A stretch of 64,000 nucleotides of DNA from Paucibacter sediminis (GCF_030254645.1 NZ_CP116346.1:4257001-4321000); one strand, 5' to 3'. Counted from the stretch's first letter, positions 22,754 to 32,400 are shown. Notes: generated by a model not told the origin, from the letters alone. Translations and numbers: made by a program.

Positions 22754-23203
22754 ATGAAGACGCAATGGATCCTGATTGCCAACGCCGCCACGGCACGCCT
22801 GTATGGCCGCGCCTCGCCGGCGCAGCCGCTGGAGGTGCTGGCCGAACACAATCACCCGGAAAGCCGCCTGAAGGGCAGCGAACTGGGCAGCGACCGGCCC
22901 GGCCATGAGGCCTCAGACCACAGCAGCGCCGGCAGCCGCTTCGAGCCGCGCACCGACGCCCGCCGCAAGCAGCACCAGCAGTTTGCCGACGAGCTGGCCG
23001 AGCGGCTCGCCCAGGGCCTGGCGGAGGGCCGCTACGACAGCCTGTGGCTGTTCGCCTCCAACCCCTTCCTGGGCGAACTCAGGGCGCGCCTGAGCCCCCA
23101 GGTGGCTCGGCATGTGCAGCTCGCACACGCGAGCGACCTCACCGCCCTGCCCCTTGACGAGCTGGCGCAAAGGTTGCGCGATCCGCGCCTGTTCGAGGCC
23201 TGA
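22754..23203 (+). CDS. Host-attachment (BaeRF-like) family protein
   Basis: A 149-residue protein of the family annotated as required for attachment to host cells, related to the archaeo-eukaryotic release-factor-like BaeRF fold. Landmarks are the N-terminal WILIANAATARLYGR, the basic/acidic middle (FEPRTDARRKQHQQFADELAERL, by landmarks) and LWLFASNPFLGELRARL. Despite its name, its biochemical role is not settled. AAGGAG precedes the ATG. Its stop overlaps the ATG of the phosphoribosyltransferase (TGATG). Confidence 0.82.
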   Translation: MKTQWILIANAATARLYGRASPAQPLEVLAEHNHPESRLKGSELGSDRPGHEASDHSSAGSRFEPRTDARRKQHQQFADELAERLAQGLAEGRYDSLWLFASNPFLGELRARLSPQVARHVQLAHASDLTALPLDELAQRLRDPRLFEA

Positions 23204-24000
23204 TGGCCCATCCCGTCATGTTCGCGGACCGCGAGGACGCGGCGCGCCGGTTGGCCGAGCGCCTGCTGGGGCATCGCGGCCAGCACCCGTTGGTGCTGGC
23301 GATACCGCGCGGCGCCGTGCCGATGGCCAAGCTGCTCGCCGAGCGGCTGCAAGGCGAGCTGGACCTGGTGCTGGTGCGCAAGCTGCGGGCGCCTTGGCAG
23401 CCCGAGCTGGCGATCGGCTCGGTGGATGAGAGCGGCTGGACCTACCTGGCGCCTTACGCGGCCGAGACGGGCGCCGACGCGGCCTATATCGCCGCCGAGC
23501 AGCGCCACCAGCTCGAGACCATCCGGCGCCGCCGCGCCGCCTACACGCCGCTGCGCGCGCCGATCGATCCGGCCGGGCGCATCGTCATCGTGGTGGACGA
23601 CGGCCTCGCCACCGGCGCCACCATGGTGGCAGCCCTGCATGGGCTGCGGCAGCGCCGGCCGGCGCGACTGATCTGCGCGGTGCCGGTGGCATCGGACAAC
23701 GCGCTCGAGAAGGTCGCCGCGCTGGCCGACGAGGTGGTGTGCCTGCAGGCCCCCGCTGACTTCGAGGCGGTGGGGCAGTTCTATCGCGAATTTGCCCAGG
23801 TCGAGGACGAGGAGGTGATGGCGCTGCTGCGCGACTGGCTCGAAAGACGCTTGCTCAGAACTCGATCAGATCGGCCACGCCCTTCAGCCCCGCCCGCGCA
23901 CAGGCCTCGTCCTGCTCGCCGCCCGGCGCGCCGGACACGCCGATGCCGCCCAGCAGGCTGCCGCCGCCTTCGATCGGCAGGCCGCCGCCGGCGGCGATGA
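23203..24000 (+). CDS. Phosphoribosyltransferase-domain protein
   Basis: A 265-residue reading frame; the recognisable domain covers residues 1-220. It is a type I PRTase fold of the kind found in stress clusters: IPRGAVPMAKLLAERL, LDLVLVRKLRAP, then the PRPP loop IVIVVDDGLATGATM (DDGxATG). The remaining ~45 residues (from RRLLRTRSDRPRPS onwards) are Arg/Pro-rich and lie antisense to the next gene, so they are probably not functional or arose by loss of a stop. The enzyme's base substrate is unknown. Coupled to the upstream gene. Confidence 0.85.
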   Translation: MAHPVMFADREDAARRLAERLLGHRGQHPLVLAIPRGAVPMAKLLAERLQGELDLVLVRKLRAPWQPELAIGSVDESGWTYLAPYAAETGADAAYIAAEQRHQLETIRRRRAAYTPLRAPIDPAGRIVIVVDDGLATGATMVAALHGLRQRRPARLICAVPVASDNALEKVAALADEVVCLQAPADFEAVGQFYREFAQVEDEEVMALLRDWLERRLLRTRSDRPRPSAPPAHRPRPARRPARRTRRCRPAGCRRLRSAGRRRRR

Positions 24001-24352
24001 AGCGCGGCTGGTTGCGCAGGCCGCTCATGGGCCGGCCGGGCTGGGTCTCCTGCGCCAGCGCGCTGCTGGCGCTGCGGAAGCTCAGCGCCGTCCAGGCCTT
24101 GCTGGCGGCCACCTCCACGGTGTGCGGCCCGGCGTAACGGTCGCGCAACAGCACCTGGGTGATGCCGGCGCGATCGACCACCGCCACCGCCACCTGGAAG
24201 CCCTGCTTGCGGCAGGATTCCAGCGCCGCGCGCGCCGCCTGCAGGGCGGTCTCCGGTGTCAGCGACCTGGTCGCGTAGCTGCCTTCCTGGGCCTGCGCAT
24301 GCAGACCGAAGCAGGCGCACAGCAGCATCGCAAGGCGGGTTTTGTAGGACAT
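23855..24352 (-). CDS. GlcG/HbpS-family heme-binding-like exported protein
   Basis: A 165-residue protein with a signal peptide (cleavage after LHAQA, about residue 21) and a GlcG/HbpS domain: VAVAVVDRAGITQVLLRDRYAG, SKAWTALSF, FIAAGGGLPIEGGGSLLGGIGVSGAPGGEQDEACARAG, by landmarks. Family members bind heme or act as sensors or carriers; the specific role here is not known. It lies 20 bases after the putative antiporter gene on the same strand. Its 3' end overlaps the convergent phosphoribosyltransferase frame by about 146 bases. Confidence 0.85.
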   Translation of the reverse strand: MSYKTRLAMLLCACFGLHAQAQEGSYATRSLTPETALQAARAALESCRKQGFQVAVAVVDRAGITQVLLRDRYAGPHTVEVAASKAWTALSFRSASSALAQETQPGRPMSGLRNQPRFIAAGGGLPIEGGGSLLGGIGVSGAPGGEQDEACARAGLKGVADLIEF

Positions 24353-24372
24353 GCAAACCTCCAGCGGTTTCG

Positions 24373-25638
24373 TTAGAGCAAGGCAAACGACAACATCGCC
24401 ACCGCCGTCGGCAACAGGGCGGCCGCCAACAAGCCTAGCGGATGAATGCTGGCTTCGGCAAAGCTGCCGCGCAATATCGCCACGCCGGCGGGATTCGGCG
24501 CGTTGGCGATCACCGTCAGACCGCCGCCGCAGATGGCGCCGGACACCAGCGCGATCTTGAACTCCTGGCTCAGCCCGGGCACCAGCGAGCCCAGATAGGT
24601 GAGCGCCGCGTTGTCGGTGATGGCGGTGAGCGCGGTGGCGCCGAAGAACACCGCGCGCGCGTCCATGCCCATCAGCAGCGGTTGCAACCACCATTGCTGC
24701 AGACCGCCCAGCACCACCAGGCCGGCCAGGAAGAAGGCCACCAGCAGCGCCTCGCGCAGGATCAGCGTGTCCTGGTGGCGCTGGTAGGCGGTGGCAAAAC
24801 CGAGGAAGAACAGGAACAGGCCCATGAACAGCGCGGGATGGTGGGCAAACATCACCACGCCGGCCAGGAACGCCAGGTGCACCAGCATGATGGCCACCGG
24901 CACACGCGCCGGCTCGGCCACCCTGGGGGCCTGCGCCATCACCGCCAACTCGCTGCGAAAGTACAGCGCCGCCAAGCCGGCATTGAGCAGCACCGCCAGC
25001 GCCGCCTTACCGCCGAAATGGCTCAGCATGAAGGCCAGGTCCCAGTTCCAGGGGCCGGCCACCATCAGCACCGGCGGCGCCGCAAACGGCGTCAGCGCGC
25101 CGCCAATGGAGATGTTGACGAACAGCACGCCCACCGTGGCATAGCGCAGCCGCGTGCTGACCTGATGGGCGAACAGGCGGTCGCGCAGCATCAGCGCCGC
25201 CAGCGTCATCGCCGCGGGCTCGGTGATGAAGGAGCCCAGCAGGGGCACCAGGGCCAGCACCAGAAAATAGGTGCAGGCGCCCTGCCCGGCGCGCGGCGCC
25301 AGGCCCGCCAGGCCGCGCACGCAGGCACCGGCCAGCTGCAGCACCGGCCGCGTGCCGGCAATCACCATGATGGCAAACACGAACATGGGCTCGGTGAAGT
25401 TGCGCGTGTCGATGTATTGCAGGGCCTGGCCGCGGCCCGCCAGCGCGAACAGGCACAGCATCAACACCATGGCCCAGAAGCCGAACACCACCTCCACCTC
25501 GCCCAGCAGATGCCAGATGCCGGCGTGCCGCGGCCGGCTGTGGGCGAGGTGCTCGAACAGCTTGGTCGAGAAGGTGTGCACCAGCGCCAGTGCGAACAAA
25601 AGGGCGCCGATCCACTGGATGTTGCTGTCGAAAGTCAT
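24373..25638 (-). CDS. Putative Na+/H+ antiporter
   Basis: A 421-residue integral membrane protein with about 11-12 helices. It belongs to the putative Na+/H+ antiporter group (Na_H_antiport_3 like): NISIGGALTPFAAPPVLMVA, FIGATAL-like FFGATALTAITDNAALTYLGSL, and GGLTVIANAPNPAGVAIL, where the Asn/Asp-containing re-entrant loops resemble ion-transporter superfamily helical hairpins. It would exchange cations at the inner membrane; the ion is inferred. The ATG at 25638 is chosen since the frame upstream is Pro-rich. It is divergent from the amidohydrolase gene. Confidence 0.82.
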   Translation of the reverse strand: MTFDSNIQWIGALLFALALVHTFSTKLFEHLAHSRPRHAGIWHLLGEVEVVFGFWAMVLMLCLFALAGRGQALQYIDTRNFTEPMFVFAIMVIAGTRPVLQLAGACVRGLAGLAPRAGQGACTYFLVLALVPLLGSFITEPAAMTLAALMLRDRLFAHQVSTRLRYATVGVLFVNISIGGALTPFAAPPVLMVAGPWNWDLAFMLSHFGGKAALAVLLNAGLAALYFRSELAVMAQAPRVAEPARVPVAIMLVHLAFLAGVVMFAHHPALFMGLFLFFLGFATAYQRHQDTLILREALLVAFFLAGLVVLGGLQQWWLQPLLMGMDARAVFFGATALTAITDNAALTYLGSLVPGLSQEFKIALVSGAICGGGLTVIANAPNPAGVAILRGSFAEASIHPLGLLAAALLPTAVAMLSFALL

Positions 25639-25767
25639 GGTCTGCGGGCCATTCGGGCCCAGGTTCGGTGGGCTCCGATGGTAACCAGGCACGGCCGTTC
25701 GCCTAGCGGCTCAAAAAAGGGCAAGCCCCATGGTGAGGGCCTTGACGGCTCGCTAAGCTCGGCCGCC

Positions 25768-28700
25768 ATGCCATACACCTTCCCATCCGCACTCAAACTC
25801 CTCAGCGCAGCGCTGCTACAAGCGGCCCTCTTCTCCAGCTCCATGGCGGCCAACGATGCCAAGGCCCCCGCCTGGGACGTCAACAAGCCGCCCGGCGAGG
25901 CGCGCACGGTGCAGATCGATGCCCGCAGCGGCACCTGGATGAGCGTGGACGTGAGCCCCGACGGCAAGCAGCTGGTGTTCGACCTGCTGGGCGACCTCTA
26001 CCTGCTGCCCATCGAAGGCGGCGAGGCCAAGGCCCTGACGCACAGCATCGCCTGGGAGATGCAGGCGCGTTTCTCGCCCGACGGCAAGCAGCTGGCCTAT
26101 GTGTCGGACGCCGGCGGTGGCGACAACATCTGGGTCATGAATGTGGACGGCAGCGGCGCGCGCGCCATCAGCAAGGAAGACTACCGGCTGATGAACAACC
26201 CGGTGTGGCACCCCAATGGCCGCTACATCGCCGCACGCAAGCATTACACCGGCACGCGCTCGCTGGGCTCGGGCGAGATCTGGCTGTTCAGCCTGGATGG
26301 CGGCAAGGGTGTGCAGCTCAACGAGAAACCCAACTGGCAGAAGGACCTGGGCGAACCCGCGCTCTCGCCCGATGGCAAATACCTCTACTACTCGAACGAC
26401 GCCACGCCCGGCCGCAGCTTCGAGTACAACAAGGACTCCAACAAGGAGATCTTCCGCATCGTGCGGCAGGACTTGAGCGACGGCAGCAGCGAGCCCTTCG
26501 TCACCGGCCCCGGCGGCGCGATCCGCCCCACGCCCTCGCCCGATGGTAGGTACCTCGCCTTTGTGCGCCGCATCCGCAACAGTTCCGGCAATCAATCGAC
26601 CCTGTTCCTGAAGGATCTGCAGAGCGGCCGCGAATTCCCGGCCTGGGGTGAGCTCGAGCGCGACATGCAGGAGTCCTGGTCGGTGCAGGGCGTCTATCCC
26701 GGCTTTGCCTGGACCCCCGACGCCAAGCAGATCGTCGTCTGGGCCAAGGGCGGGCTGTGGCGGGTCGACCCCTTCAAGCAGAGCGCCGCCCCCATTGCCT
26801 TCCATGTGAAGGACAGCCGCGAGGTGCGCCCGGCGCTGCGCGTGGCGCACGAGGTGGCGCCCGACCAGTTCGACGTGCACCAGCTGCGCTGGGTCAACGT
26901 CTCGCCCGACGGGAAACGTGCGGTGTATTCCGCCTTGGGCTATCTGTATCTGAAGGATCTGCCTAACGGCACGCCGAAACGTCTGACGCAGCAGGGCGAG
27001 CATTTCGAATCCTTCCCGAGCTTCTCGCGCGACGGTCGCGAAGTCGTGTTCACGACCTGGAGCGACGAGAAGCTGGGCAGCGTGCGCAAGCTGGACCTGG
27101 CCAGCGGCCGCGAGACCGTCATCACCAAGGAACCCGGCAAATACCTGCAGCCGCGCTTCTCGCCCGACGGCAAGCAGGTGGCCTATGTGAAGGCGCGTGG
27201 CGGCTTCCTCACCACGCCCTGGCATGGCCTGGAGACGGGCGTGTTCATCGCCGCCAGCGACGGCCGCGGCAAGGCCGAGCGCATCAGCAAGGACGGCGAT
27301 GCGCCGCAGTTCGGCGCCGGCAGCGAGGCCCTCTATCTGACCCGCCACAGCTTTACCAACGAGGTGGACTCGGCGCACAAGCTGGTGCGCGTGAACCTGG
27401 CGGACCGGCAGGAGACCGAGATCGCCAAGAGCGAGTTCGCGAGCGAATACGCGGTCTCGCCCGACGGCCGCTGGCTGGGCTTTGCTGAGCGCTTCCACGC
27501 CTATGTGATGCCGCTGCCGCAGACCGGCAAGTCGATCAGCGTCGGCCCCAAGGCCGAGGCCCTGCCCGTCAAACAGCTGGACGTGAATGCGGGCGAGTAC
27601 CTGCATTGGTCGGGCGACAGCCAGACCCTGCGCTACACCCTGGGCGACGAGCTCTTCAATGTGCCGGTGGTGGACGGCAAGCCCTCGGAGACCGGCATCA
27701 AGATCGGCTTCAAGCAGGCCGCAGACAAGCCGCGCGGCAGGCTCGCCATCAGCGGCGCGCGCATCGTCACGATGAAGGGCGACGAGGTCATCGACGACGG
27801 CGTGATCCTGGTGGATGGCAACCGCATCGCCGCGATCGGCAAGCGCGGCGAGGTGCAGGTGCCGGCCGATGCGCTCGCCATCGACGCCAAGGGCAAGACC
27901 GTGATCCCCGGCCTGATCGACGCGCATTGGCATGGCGGCATGGGCGAGAGCCAGATCATCCCGCAGCAGAGCTGGGTCAACTACGCCTCGCTGGCCTTCG
28001 GCCTCACCACCATCCACGACCCCTCCAACCGCACCAGCGACATCTACACGCAATCGGAGATGCAGCGCGCCGGCCATGTGGTGGCGCCGCGCATCTACTC
28101 CACCGGCACCATCCTCTATGGCGCCAAGGCGGATGTGACGGCCATCGTCAACAACCTGGACGACGCCCTCACCCACCTCAAGCGCCTCAAGGCCGGCGGC
28201 GCGATGAGCGTGAAGAGCTACAACCAGCCGCGCCGCGACCAGCGCCAGCAGATCATCGAAGCGGCGCGCCAGACCGACATGATGGTGGTGCCCGAGGGCG
28301 GCTCGCTGTTCCAGCTCAATATGACCCAGGTGGTGGACGGCCACACCGGCGTGGAGCATGCCTTGCCGGTGGCCAAGGTCTACGACGATGTGAAGCAGCT
28401 CTGGAGCCAGACCCAGGTGGGCTACACGCCGACGCTCAACGTCGGCTACGGCGGCCTGGACGGCGAGCATTACTGGTACGCCACCACCGAGGTGTGGAAG
28501 CACCCGATTCTTTCGCAGTTCGTGCCGCGCTCGGTGCTGGAGCCGCGCAGCGTGCGCCGCCTCACCGCACCGCTGGAAGACTTCAACATCATCCAGGTGG
28601 CCAAGACCGCCACCGAGCTGGAGCGCGCCGGCGTGCGCACCAATATCGGCGCCCATGGCCAGCGCGAGGGCCTGGGCGCGCATTGGGAGATGTGGATGTT

Positions 28701-29025
28701 CGGCCTGGGCGGCATGAGCTCGCTGGAAGCGATCCGCAGCGCCACCCTGAACCCGGCCCGCTACCTGGGGCTGGACAAGGACATCGGCTCGCTCGAGGCC
28801 GGCAAGCTGGCCGACCTGGTGATCATCGACGGCGATGTGCTGGGCAATATCCGCAACAGCGACAAGATCAGCAATGTGATGCTGAACGGGCGCCTGTACG
28901 CGCTGCCCTCGATGAACGAGGTGGGCCTGCGCAGCAAGGCGCGCAAGCCCTTCTTCTTCGAGGGCGCCGGCGTGCACACGCCCATCGACACCGAGATGGT
29001 GTCGCATGGGCATGAAGGCGACTGA
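25768..29025 (+). CDS. Exported TolB-like/amidohydrolase fusion protein
   Basis: A 1085-residue protein. A signal peptide (about residues 1-27) is followed by a long beta-propeller with at least seven PD40 motifs, for example VSPDGKQLVFD, FSPDGKQLAYVSD, LSPDGKYLYYSND, PSPDGRYLAFVRR, VSPDGKRAVYS and FSPDGKQVAYVK. From about residue 660 an amidohydrolase domain starts: DDGVILVDGNRIAAIG, then VIPGLIDAHWHGGMGE with the H-x-H metal pair, and near the end LNPARYLGLDKDIGSLEAGKLADLVIIDGD. The propeller probably controls access to the active site, as in tricorn-like or prolyl-peptidase proteins. The substrate is unknown; a peptide or cyclic amide is plausible. Confidence 0.88.
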   Translation: MPYTFPSALKLLSAALLQAALFSSSMAANDAKAPAWDVNKPPGEARTVQIDARSGTWMSVDVSPDGKQLVFDLLGDLYLLPIEGGEAKALTHSIAWEMQARFSPDGKQLAYVSDAGGGDNIWVMNVDGSGARAISKEDYRLMNNPVWHPNGRYIAARKHYTGTRSLGSGEIWLFSLDGGKGVQLNEKPNWQKDLGEPALSPDGKYLYYSNDATPGRSFEYNKDSNKEIFRIVRQDLSDGSSEPFVTGPGGAIRPTPSPDGRYLAFVRRIRNSSGNQSTLFLKDLQSGREFPAWGELERDMQESWSVQGVYPGFAWTPDAKQIVVWAKGGLWRVDPFKQSAAPIAFHVKDSREVRPALRVAHEVAPDQFDVHQLRWVNVSPDGKRAVYSALGYLYLKDLPNGTPKRLTQQGEHFESFPSFSRDGREVVFTTWSDEKLGSVRKLDLASGRETVITKEPGKYLQPRFSPDGKQVAYVKARGGFLTTPWHGLETGVFIAASDGRGKAERISKDGDAPQFGAGSEALYLTRHSFTNEVDSAHKLVRVNLADRQETEIAKSEFASEYAVSPDGRWLGFAERFHAYVMPLPQTGKSISVGPKAEALPVKQLDVNAGEYLHWSGDSQTLRYTLGDELFNVPVVDGKPSETGIKIGFKQAADKPRGRLAISGARIVTMKGDEVIDDGVILVDGNRIAAIGKRGEVQVPADALAIDAKGKTVIPGLIDAHWHGGMGESQIIPQQSWVNYASLAFGLTTIHDPSNRTSDIYTQSEMQRAGHVVAPRIYSTGTILYGAKADVTAIVNNLDDALTHLKRLKAGGAMSVKSYNQPRRDQRQQIIEAARQTDMMVVPEGGSLFQLNMTQVVDGHTGVEHALPVAKVYDDVKQLWSQTQVGYTPTLNVGYGGLDGEHYWYATTEVWKHPILSQFVPRSVLEPRSVRRLTAPLEDFNIIQVAKTATELERAGVRTNIGAHGQREGLGAHWEMWMFGLGGMSSLEAIRSATLNPARYLGLDKDIGSLEAGKLADLVIIDGDVLGNIRNSDKISNVMLNGRLYALPSMNEVGLRSKARKPFFFEGAGVHTPIDTEMVSHGHEGD

Positions 29026-29028
29026 ACG

Positions 29029-30723
29029 TCAGCGGCGCTGCATCACCAGCTTGTTGGGCCCCTGCAGCAGGGTCAGCTGGCTGGCGCGGCCCTCGCTGAG
29101 CACGAAGTCGAGCTTGGCGTCGACCTGGGCGACGTAGAGGTTCAGCGGCGTCGTGGCCTTGAGTTCGAAGGCCGGCTGGCCCGGCGCTTGGCCGCGCAGC
29201 ACGCCCTGCTCGTCCCTGAACACCTTGATCTGGAACTGCGGCGACTGGTACTCGCCGATCAAGGCCTGCTGCTGTTCGGGTGAGAGCGCGATCGTCGTCA
29301 CGACGGGCAGGTCGCCACTGCGCTTCCAGTCCTCGGCCGCGCCCTCACCGTCCTGGTAAAGCGCCAACGCGACGACCTTGCCGGCGCCATCGCGCTGGGC
29401 CTTGAAGCGCGCCACGCTCATCTCGAAGGCAAACTCGTCGGGCCCGACCGGCAGCAGCGCCACCGGCCGGCCGCCACCGCGCGTGGACATCAGGCGGCCG
29501 TCCTGCACGGCCAGCATGCGCGTCTGCTTGTCGTCGAGGGCATAGACGCCTTCGAAGGCCTTGAGCTGCGCGGCCGTCATCGCGATGGGCTGCAGCTCCG
29601 CGTATTTGTGGCCGATCGCGAAGGCGCCGAGCTTGCGCGACAGCAGGTCCAGATTGAGCCCCGGGCCGGTCGAGTTGCGCAACAGCACCACGCTGGTCTG
29701 GGTCTGCGGCATGTAGGCGAGCGAGGAGACGAAGCCGTTGATGCCGCCGCCATGCTGGTAGAGGGTCTGGCCGCGCAGCGTCTGGCTGGCGATGCCGAAA
29801 CCGTAGTTGGCCGCGCTGGCCTTGCCCTCGGGCGTCACCATGCGCGCGTAGCTGGCGGGCGACAGCAGCTTGCCGCCGTGCAGCAGCCGGTTCCAGCGCC
29901 AGAGCTCATCGACGGTGGAGACAAAGGCGCCGGCCGCATGCGGCTGGGTCATGCTGATCATGTTGTCAACGATCACGCCCTGGGCCGGATCGGCGCCATA
30001 GCCGCTGGCCATGCCCTTGATGACGCGCGTCTCGCCGGGATAGCCGGTGCGCGCCAGCTGGTTCGGCGCCAGCATGGCCTCGTTGATGTACTGATGCCAG
30101 GGCTTGCCGGTGATCGCCTCGATGACGGCGCCCACCAGCACATAGCCCGAGTTGTTGTAGAGCCAGCCCTGGCCGGGCGCGAAGTCCGCCGGCTGGTTCT
30201 TGAACTCATCGATCAGCTGCGCGGTGCTCAGTTCGCGCCGCACCGGGTTGGCCATATAGCCCGGGATGCCGGTGTAGCTCTTGATGCCCGAGGTGTGGTT
30301 GAGCAGCTGCAGCAGGCTGATCTTGTCGCCCTGCGGGTAGGCGGGCAGGTATTTGGCGAGCGGATCGTCGAGCCGGGCGCGCCCCTCGTCGATCAGCTTC
30401 AGGAGCGCGGCGGCGGCGAACTGCTTGGTCACCGAACCGATGCGAAAGGCCTGGTCGGGCGAGAGCGGCACGCCCAGCTCCAGGCTGGCCATGCCGCGCG
30501 CACCGCGGTACAGCACGTGCTCGCCGCGTGCGACCAGAATCGCCACGCCCGGGCCGTCGCGGCCAAGCTTCTGCTCGTCGAGCAGTTGTTCGGCGTAGGC
30601 GGCGATGCTGGGCCCATCGGGCAGGGTCTGGGCGCTGGCCGGCGAGATCAGGCCGGCAAGGAACAGGCTGCCGAGCAGGGCCTGGCTGCTGACGGGGCGG
30701 ACATGGCGGCGGGTGTCGAGCAC
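29029..30723 (-). CDS. Beta-lactamase-fold serine hydrolase
   Basis: A 564-residue exported protein of the class C beta-lactamase/DD-peptidase-like family. It has a signal peptide (cleavage after ISPASA, about residue 31), the catalytic SVTK (S-x-x-K) near residue 97, YNN (Y-x-N) near residue 190 and HGGG near residue 340. A C-terminal beta-rich domain of ~170 residues follows (FEGVYALDDKQTRMLAV, IGEYQSPQFQIKVF), as in esterase- or D-aminopeptidase-like members. GTG start with GAGGAG nine bases upstream. It converges on the amidohydrolase gene, with three bases between stops. Substrate unknown. Confidence 0.88.
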   Translation of the reverse strand: MLDTRRHVRPVSSQALLGSLFLAGLISPASAQTLPDGPSIAAYAEQLLDEQKLGRDGPGVAILVARGEHVLYRGARGMASLELGVPLSPDQAFRIGSVTKQFAAAALLKLIDEGRARLDDPLAKYLPAYPQGDKISLLQLLNHTSGIKSYTGIPGYMANPVRRELSTAQLIDEFKNQPADFAPGQGWLYNNSGYVLVGAVIEAITGKPWHQYINEAMLAPNQLARTGYPGETRVIKGMASGYGADPAQGVIVDNMISMTQPHAAGAFVSTVDELWRWNRLLHGGKLLSPASYARMVTPEGKASAANYGFGIASQTLRGQTLYQHGGGINGFVSSLAYMPQTQTSVVLLRNSTGPGLNLDLLSRKLGAFAIGHKYAELQPIAMTAAQLKAFEGVYALDDKQTRMLAVQDGRLMSTRGGGRPVALLPVGPDEFAFEMSVARFKAQRDGAGKVVALALYQDGEGAAEDWKRSGDLPVVTTIALSPEQQQALIGEYQSPQFQIKVFRDEQGVLRGQAPGQPAFELKATTPLNLYVAQVDAKLDFVLSEGRASQLTLLQGPNKLVMQRR

Positions 30724-30846
30724 GGGCGGGCTCCTCGGTGGTTTTTGAGGAGCGCAGCATGCCCCTGCGCCATGCCCGGATCAAAGCCGCGGGCGACGAA
30801 GCGCAGCGACCGCGGGATGAACCGTCAACAAGGCCGACCGGGCCGC

Positions 30847-32400
30847 TCAGCCGAGTCTCACCGGCACGAAGATCTTCTCCTTGCCGCGCTGCACCAGCAG
30901 GGCCACCGACTTCTCCGCGCCGGCCACCACCGAGCGCACCTGCTCGATGCTGCTGACCGGCGTGCCATTCACCGCCAGCAGCACATCGCCGGGGCGCACG
31001 CCGGCCTGTGCGGCGGGGCCGCCGGCGTCCTCCACCACCAGGCCCTCGCGCAGGCCGGACTCGCGCTTTTCCTCGGGCTGCAGCGGGCGCAGCGCCAGCC
31101 CCAGCTTGCCCTGGGCCGGGCCTGCCTCGTCGCTGCTGGCCACTTGCGCGCCCTTGTCGTTGGCATCGCCGAGCTTGGCGCTGATCTCCTCGCGCTTGCC
31201 CTGGCGCCAGATCTCCAGCTTGGCGCTCTCGCCCGGCGTGGCCAGGCCCAGCAGGGTGGGCAGGTCGGTGCTGGCGACGATCGCCTGGCCCTTGAACTTC
31301 AGGATCACATCGCCCGGACGCAGACCGGCCTTGGCGGCGGGCCCGCCCTCCTCCACGCTCGCCACCAGCGCGCCCTCGGGGCGCTCGAGCTTGAAGGAGT
31401 CGGCAAAGCTCTGGTTCACGTCCTGGATGGTCACGCCCAGGCGCGCATGCTGGGCCTTGCCGCCGTTCTGGATCTGCTGGCGCACCCGGTTCGCGAGCTC
31501 GATCGGGATCGCGAAGGACAGGCCCTGGTAGCCGCCGCTCTGGCTGTAGATCTGCGAGTTGATGCCCACCACCTCGCCGCGCGCATTGAAGAGCGGGCCG
31601 CCCGAGTTGCCGGGGTTGATGGCCACGTCGGTCTGCAGGAAGGGCACGAAGTTCTCCTGCGGCAGCGCGCGGCCCTTGGCGCTCACCACGCCGGCGCTGA
31701 CGCTGTTCTCGAAGCCATAGGGCGAGCCGATCGCCAGCACCCATTCGCCCACACGCAGATCCTTGGTGGAGCCGAGCTGCACGGTGGGCAGGCCCTTGGC
31801 CTCGATCTTGATCACCGCCACATCGGTCTTGGGATCGGCACCCAGCACCTTGGCGCGGAACTCGCGGCGATCGGTGAGCTTGACGGTGACCTCGCTGGCA
31901 TCGCGCACCACATGGGCGTTGGTGAGGATCACGCCGTCGTCGCTGACGATGAAGCCCGAGCCCTGGCCGCGCGTGGGCATCTCGCGACCTTCAGGGGCGC
32001 CCGGCATGCCGGGCACGCCGAAGCGGCGGAAGAATTCGTAGAAGGGATCGTTCGGGTCCAGCTGCGGCTGCTGGCCGCGCCGCATCGATGTCTTGACGCT
32101 GCCGGTGACGCTGATGTTCACCACCGCGGCGCCCTGGCGCGCGGCGATCTGGGCAAAGTCGGGAAAGCCGGCGGGGGCAGGTGTTGCCACCGGGGCCGGC
32201 CCTTGCGCGCTGGGCGCGGCGCTGGCCAGCAGCTCGCTGGCAGGCGTCGCGGCTTCGGCGGGGGTGGCCGAGGTCTTGATCGCCACCGCGCCGCGCATCG
32301 CTGCGGCACCGCCGGCGGCGCCCAGCACCCCGGCGGTCACCAGCGCCCACACGAGGCGCTTGGCCGGAACCATGGTTTCGCTGACTTGCTTGGTGTTCAT
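30847..32400 (-). CDS. degP: DegP/MucD-type periplasmic serine protease
   Basis: A 517-residue HtrA-family protease/chaperone for misfolded envelope proteins. It has an N-terminal hydrophobic segment (VWALVTAGVLGAAGGAAA) that serves as signal or anchor. The trypsin-like domain has the triad His in TNAHVV, Asp in KTDVAVI and Ser in NPGNSGGPLF. Two PDZ domains follow (GALVASVEEGGPAAKAGLRPGDVIL and GLVVEDAGGPAAQAGVRPGDVLL, by landmarks). The ATG at 32400 has AGGAGG eight bases upstream. It follows the kinase gene by 62 bases with its own regulatory motif at 32456-32470. Confidence 0.93.
   Translation of the reverse strand: MNTKQVSETMVPAKRLVWALVTAGVLGAAGGAAAMRGAVAIKTSATPAEAATPASELLASAAPSAQGPAPVATPAPAGFPDFAQIAARQGAAVVNISVTGSVKTSMRRGQQPQLDPNDPFYEFFRRFGVPGMPGAPEGREMPTRGQGSGFIVSDDGVILTNAHVVRDASEVTVKLTDRREFRAKVLGADPKTDVAVIKIEAKGLPTVQLGSTKDLRVGEWVLAIGSPYGFENSVSAGVVSAKGRALPQENFVPFLQTDVAINPGNSGGPLFNARGEVVGINSQIYSQSGGYQGLSFAIPIELANRVRQQIQNGGKAQHARLGVTIQDVNQSFADSFKLERPEGALVASVEEGGPAAKAGLRPGDVILKFKGQAIVASTDLPTLLGLATPGESAKLEIWRQGKREEISAKLGDANDKGAQVASSDEAGPAQGKLGLALRPLQPEEKRESGLREGLVVEDAGGPAAQAGVRPGDVLLAVNGTPVSSIEQVRSVVAGAEKSVALLVQRGKEKIFVPVRLG

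Noticed and set aside
25816-29013. Very long antisense open frame opposite the amidohydrolase gene
   Set aside because: Low-complexity His/Ala/Gly/Leu composition and no motifs; a by-product of high GC.
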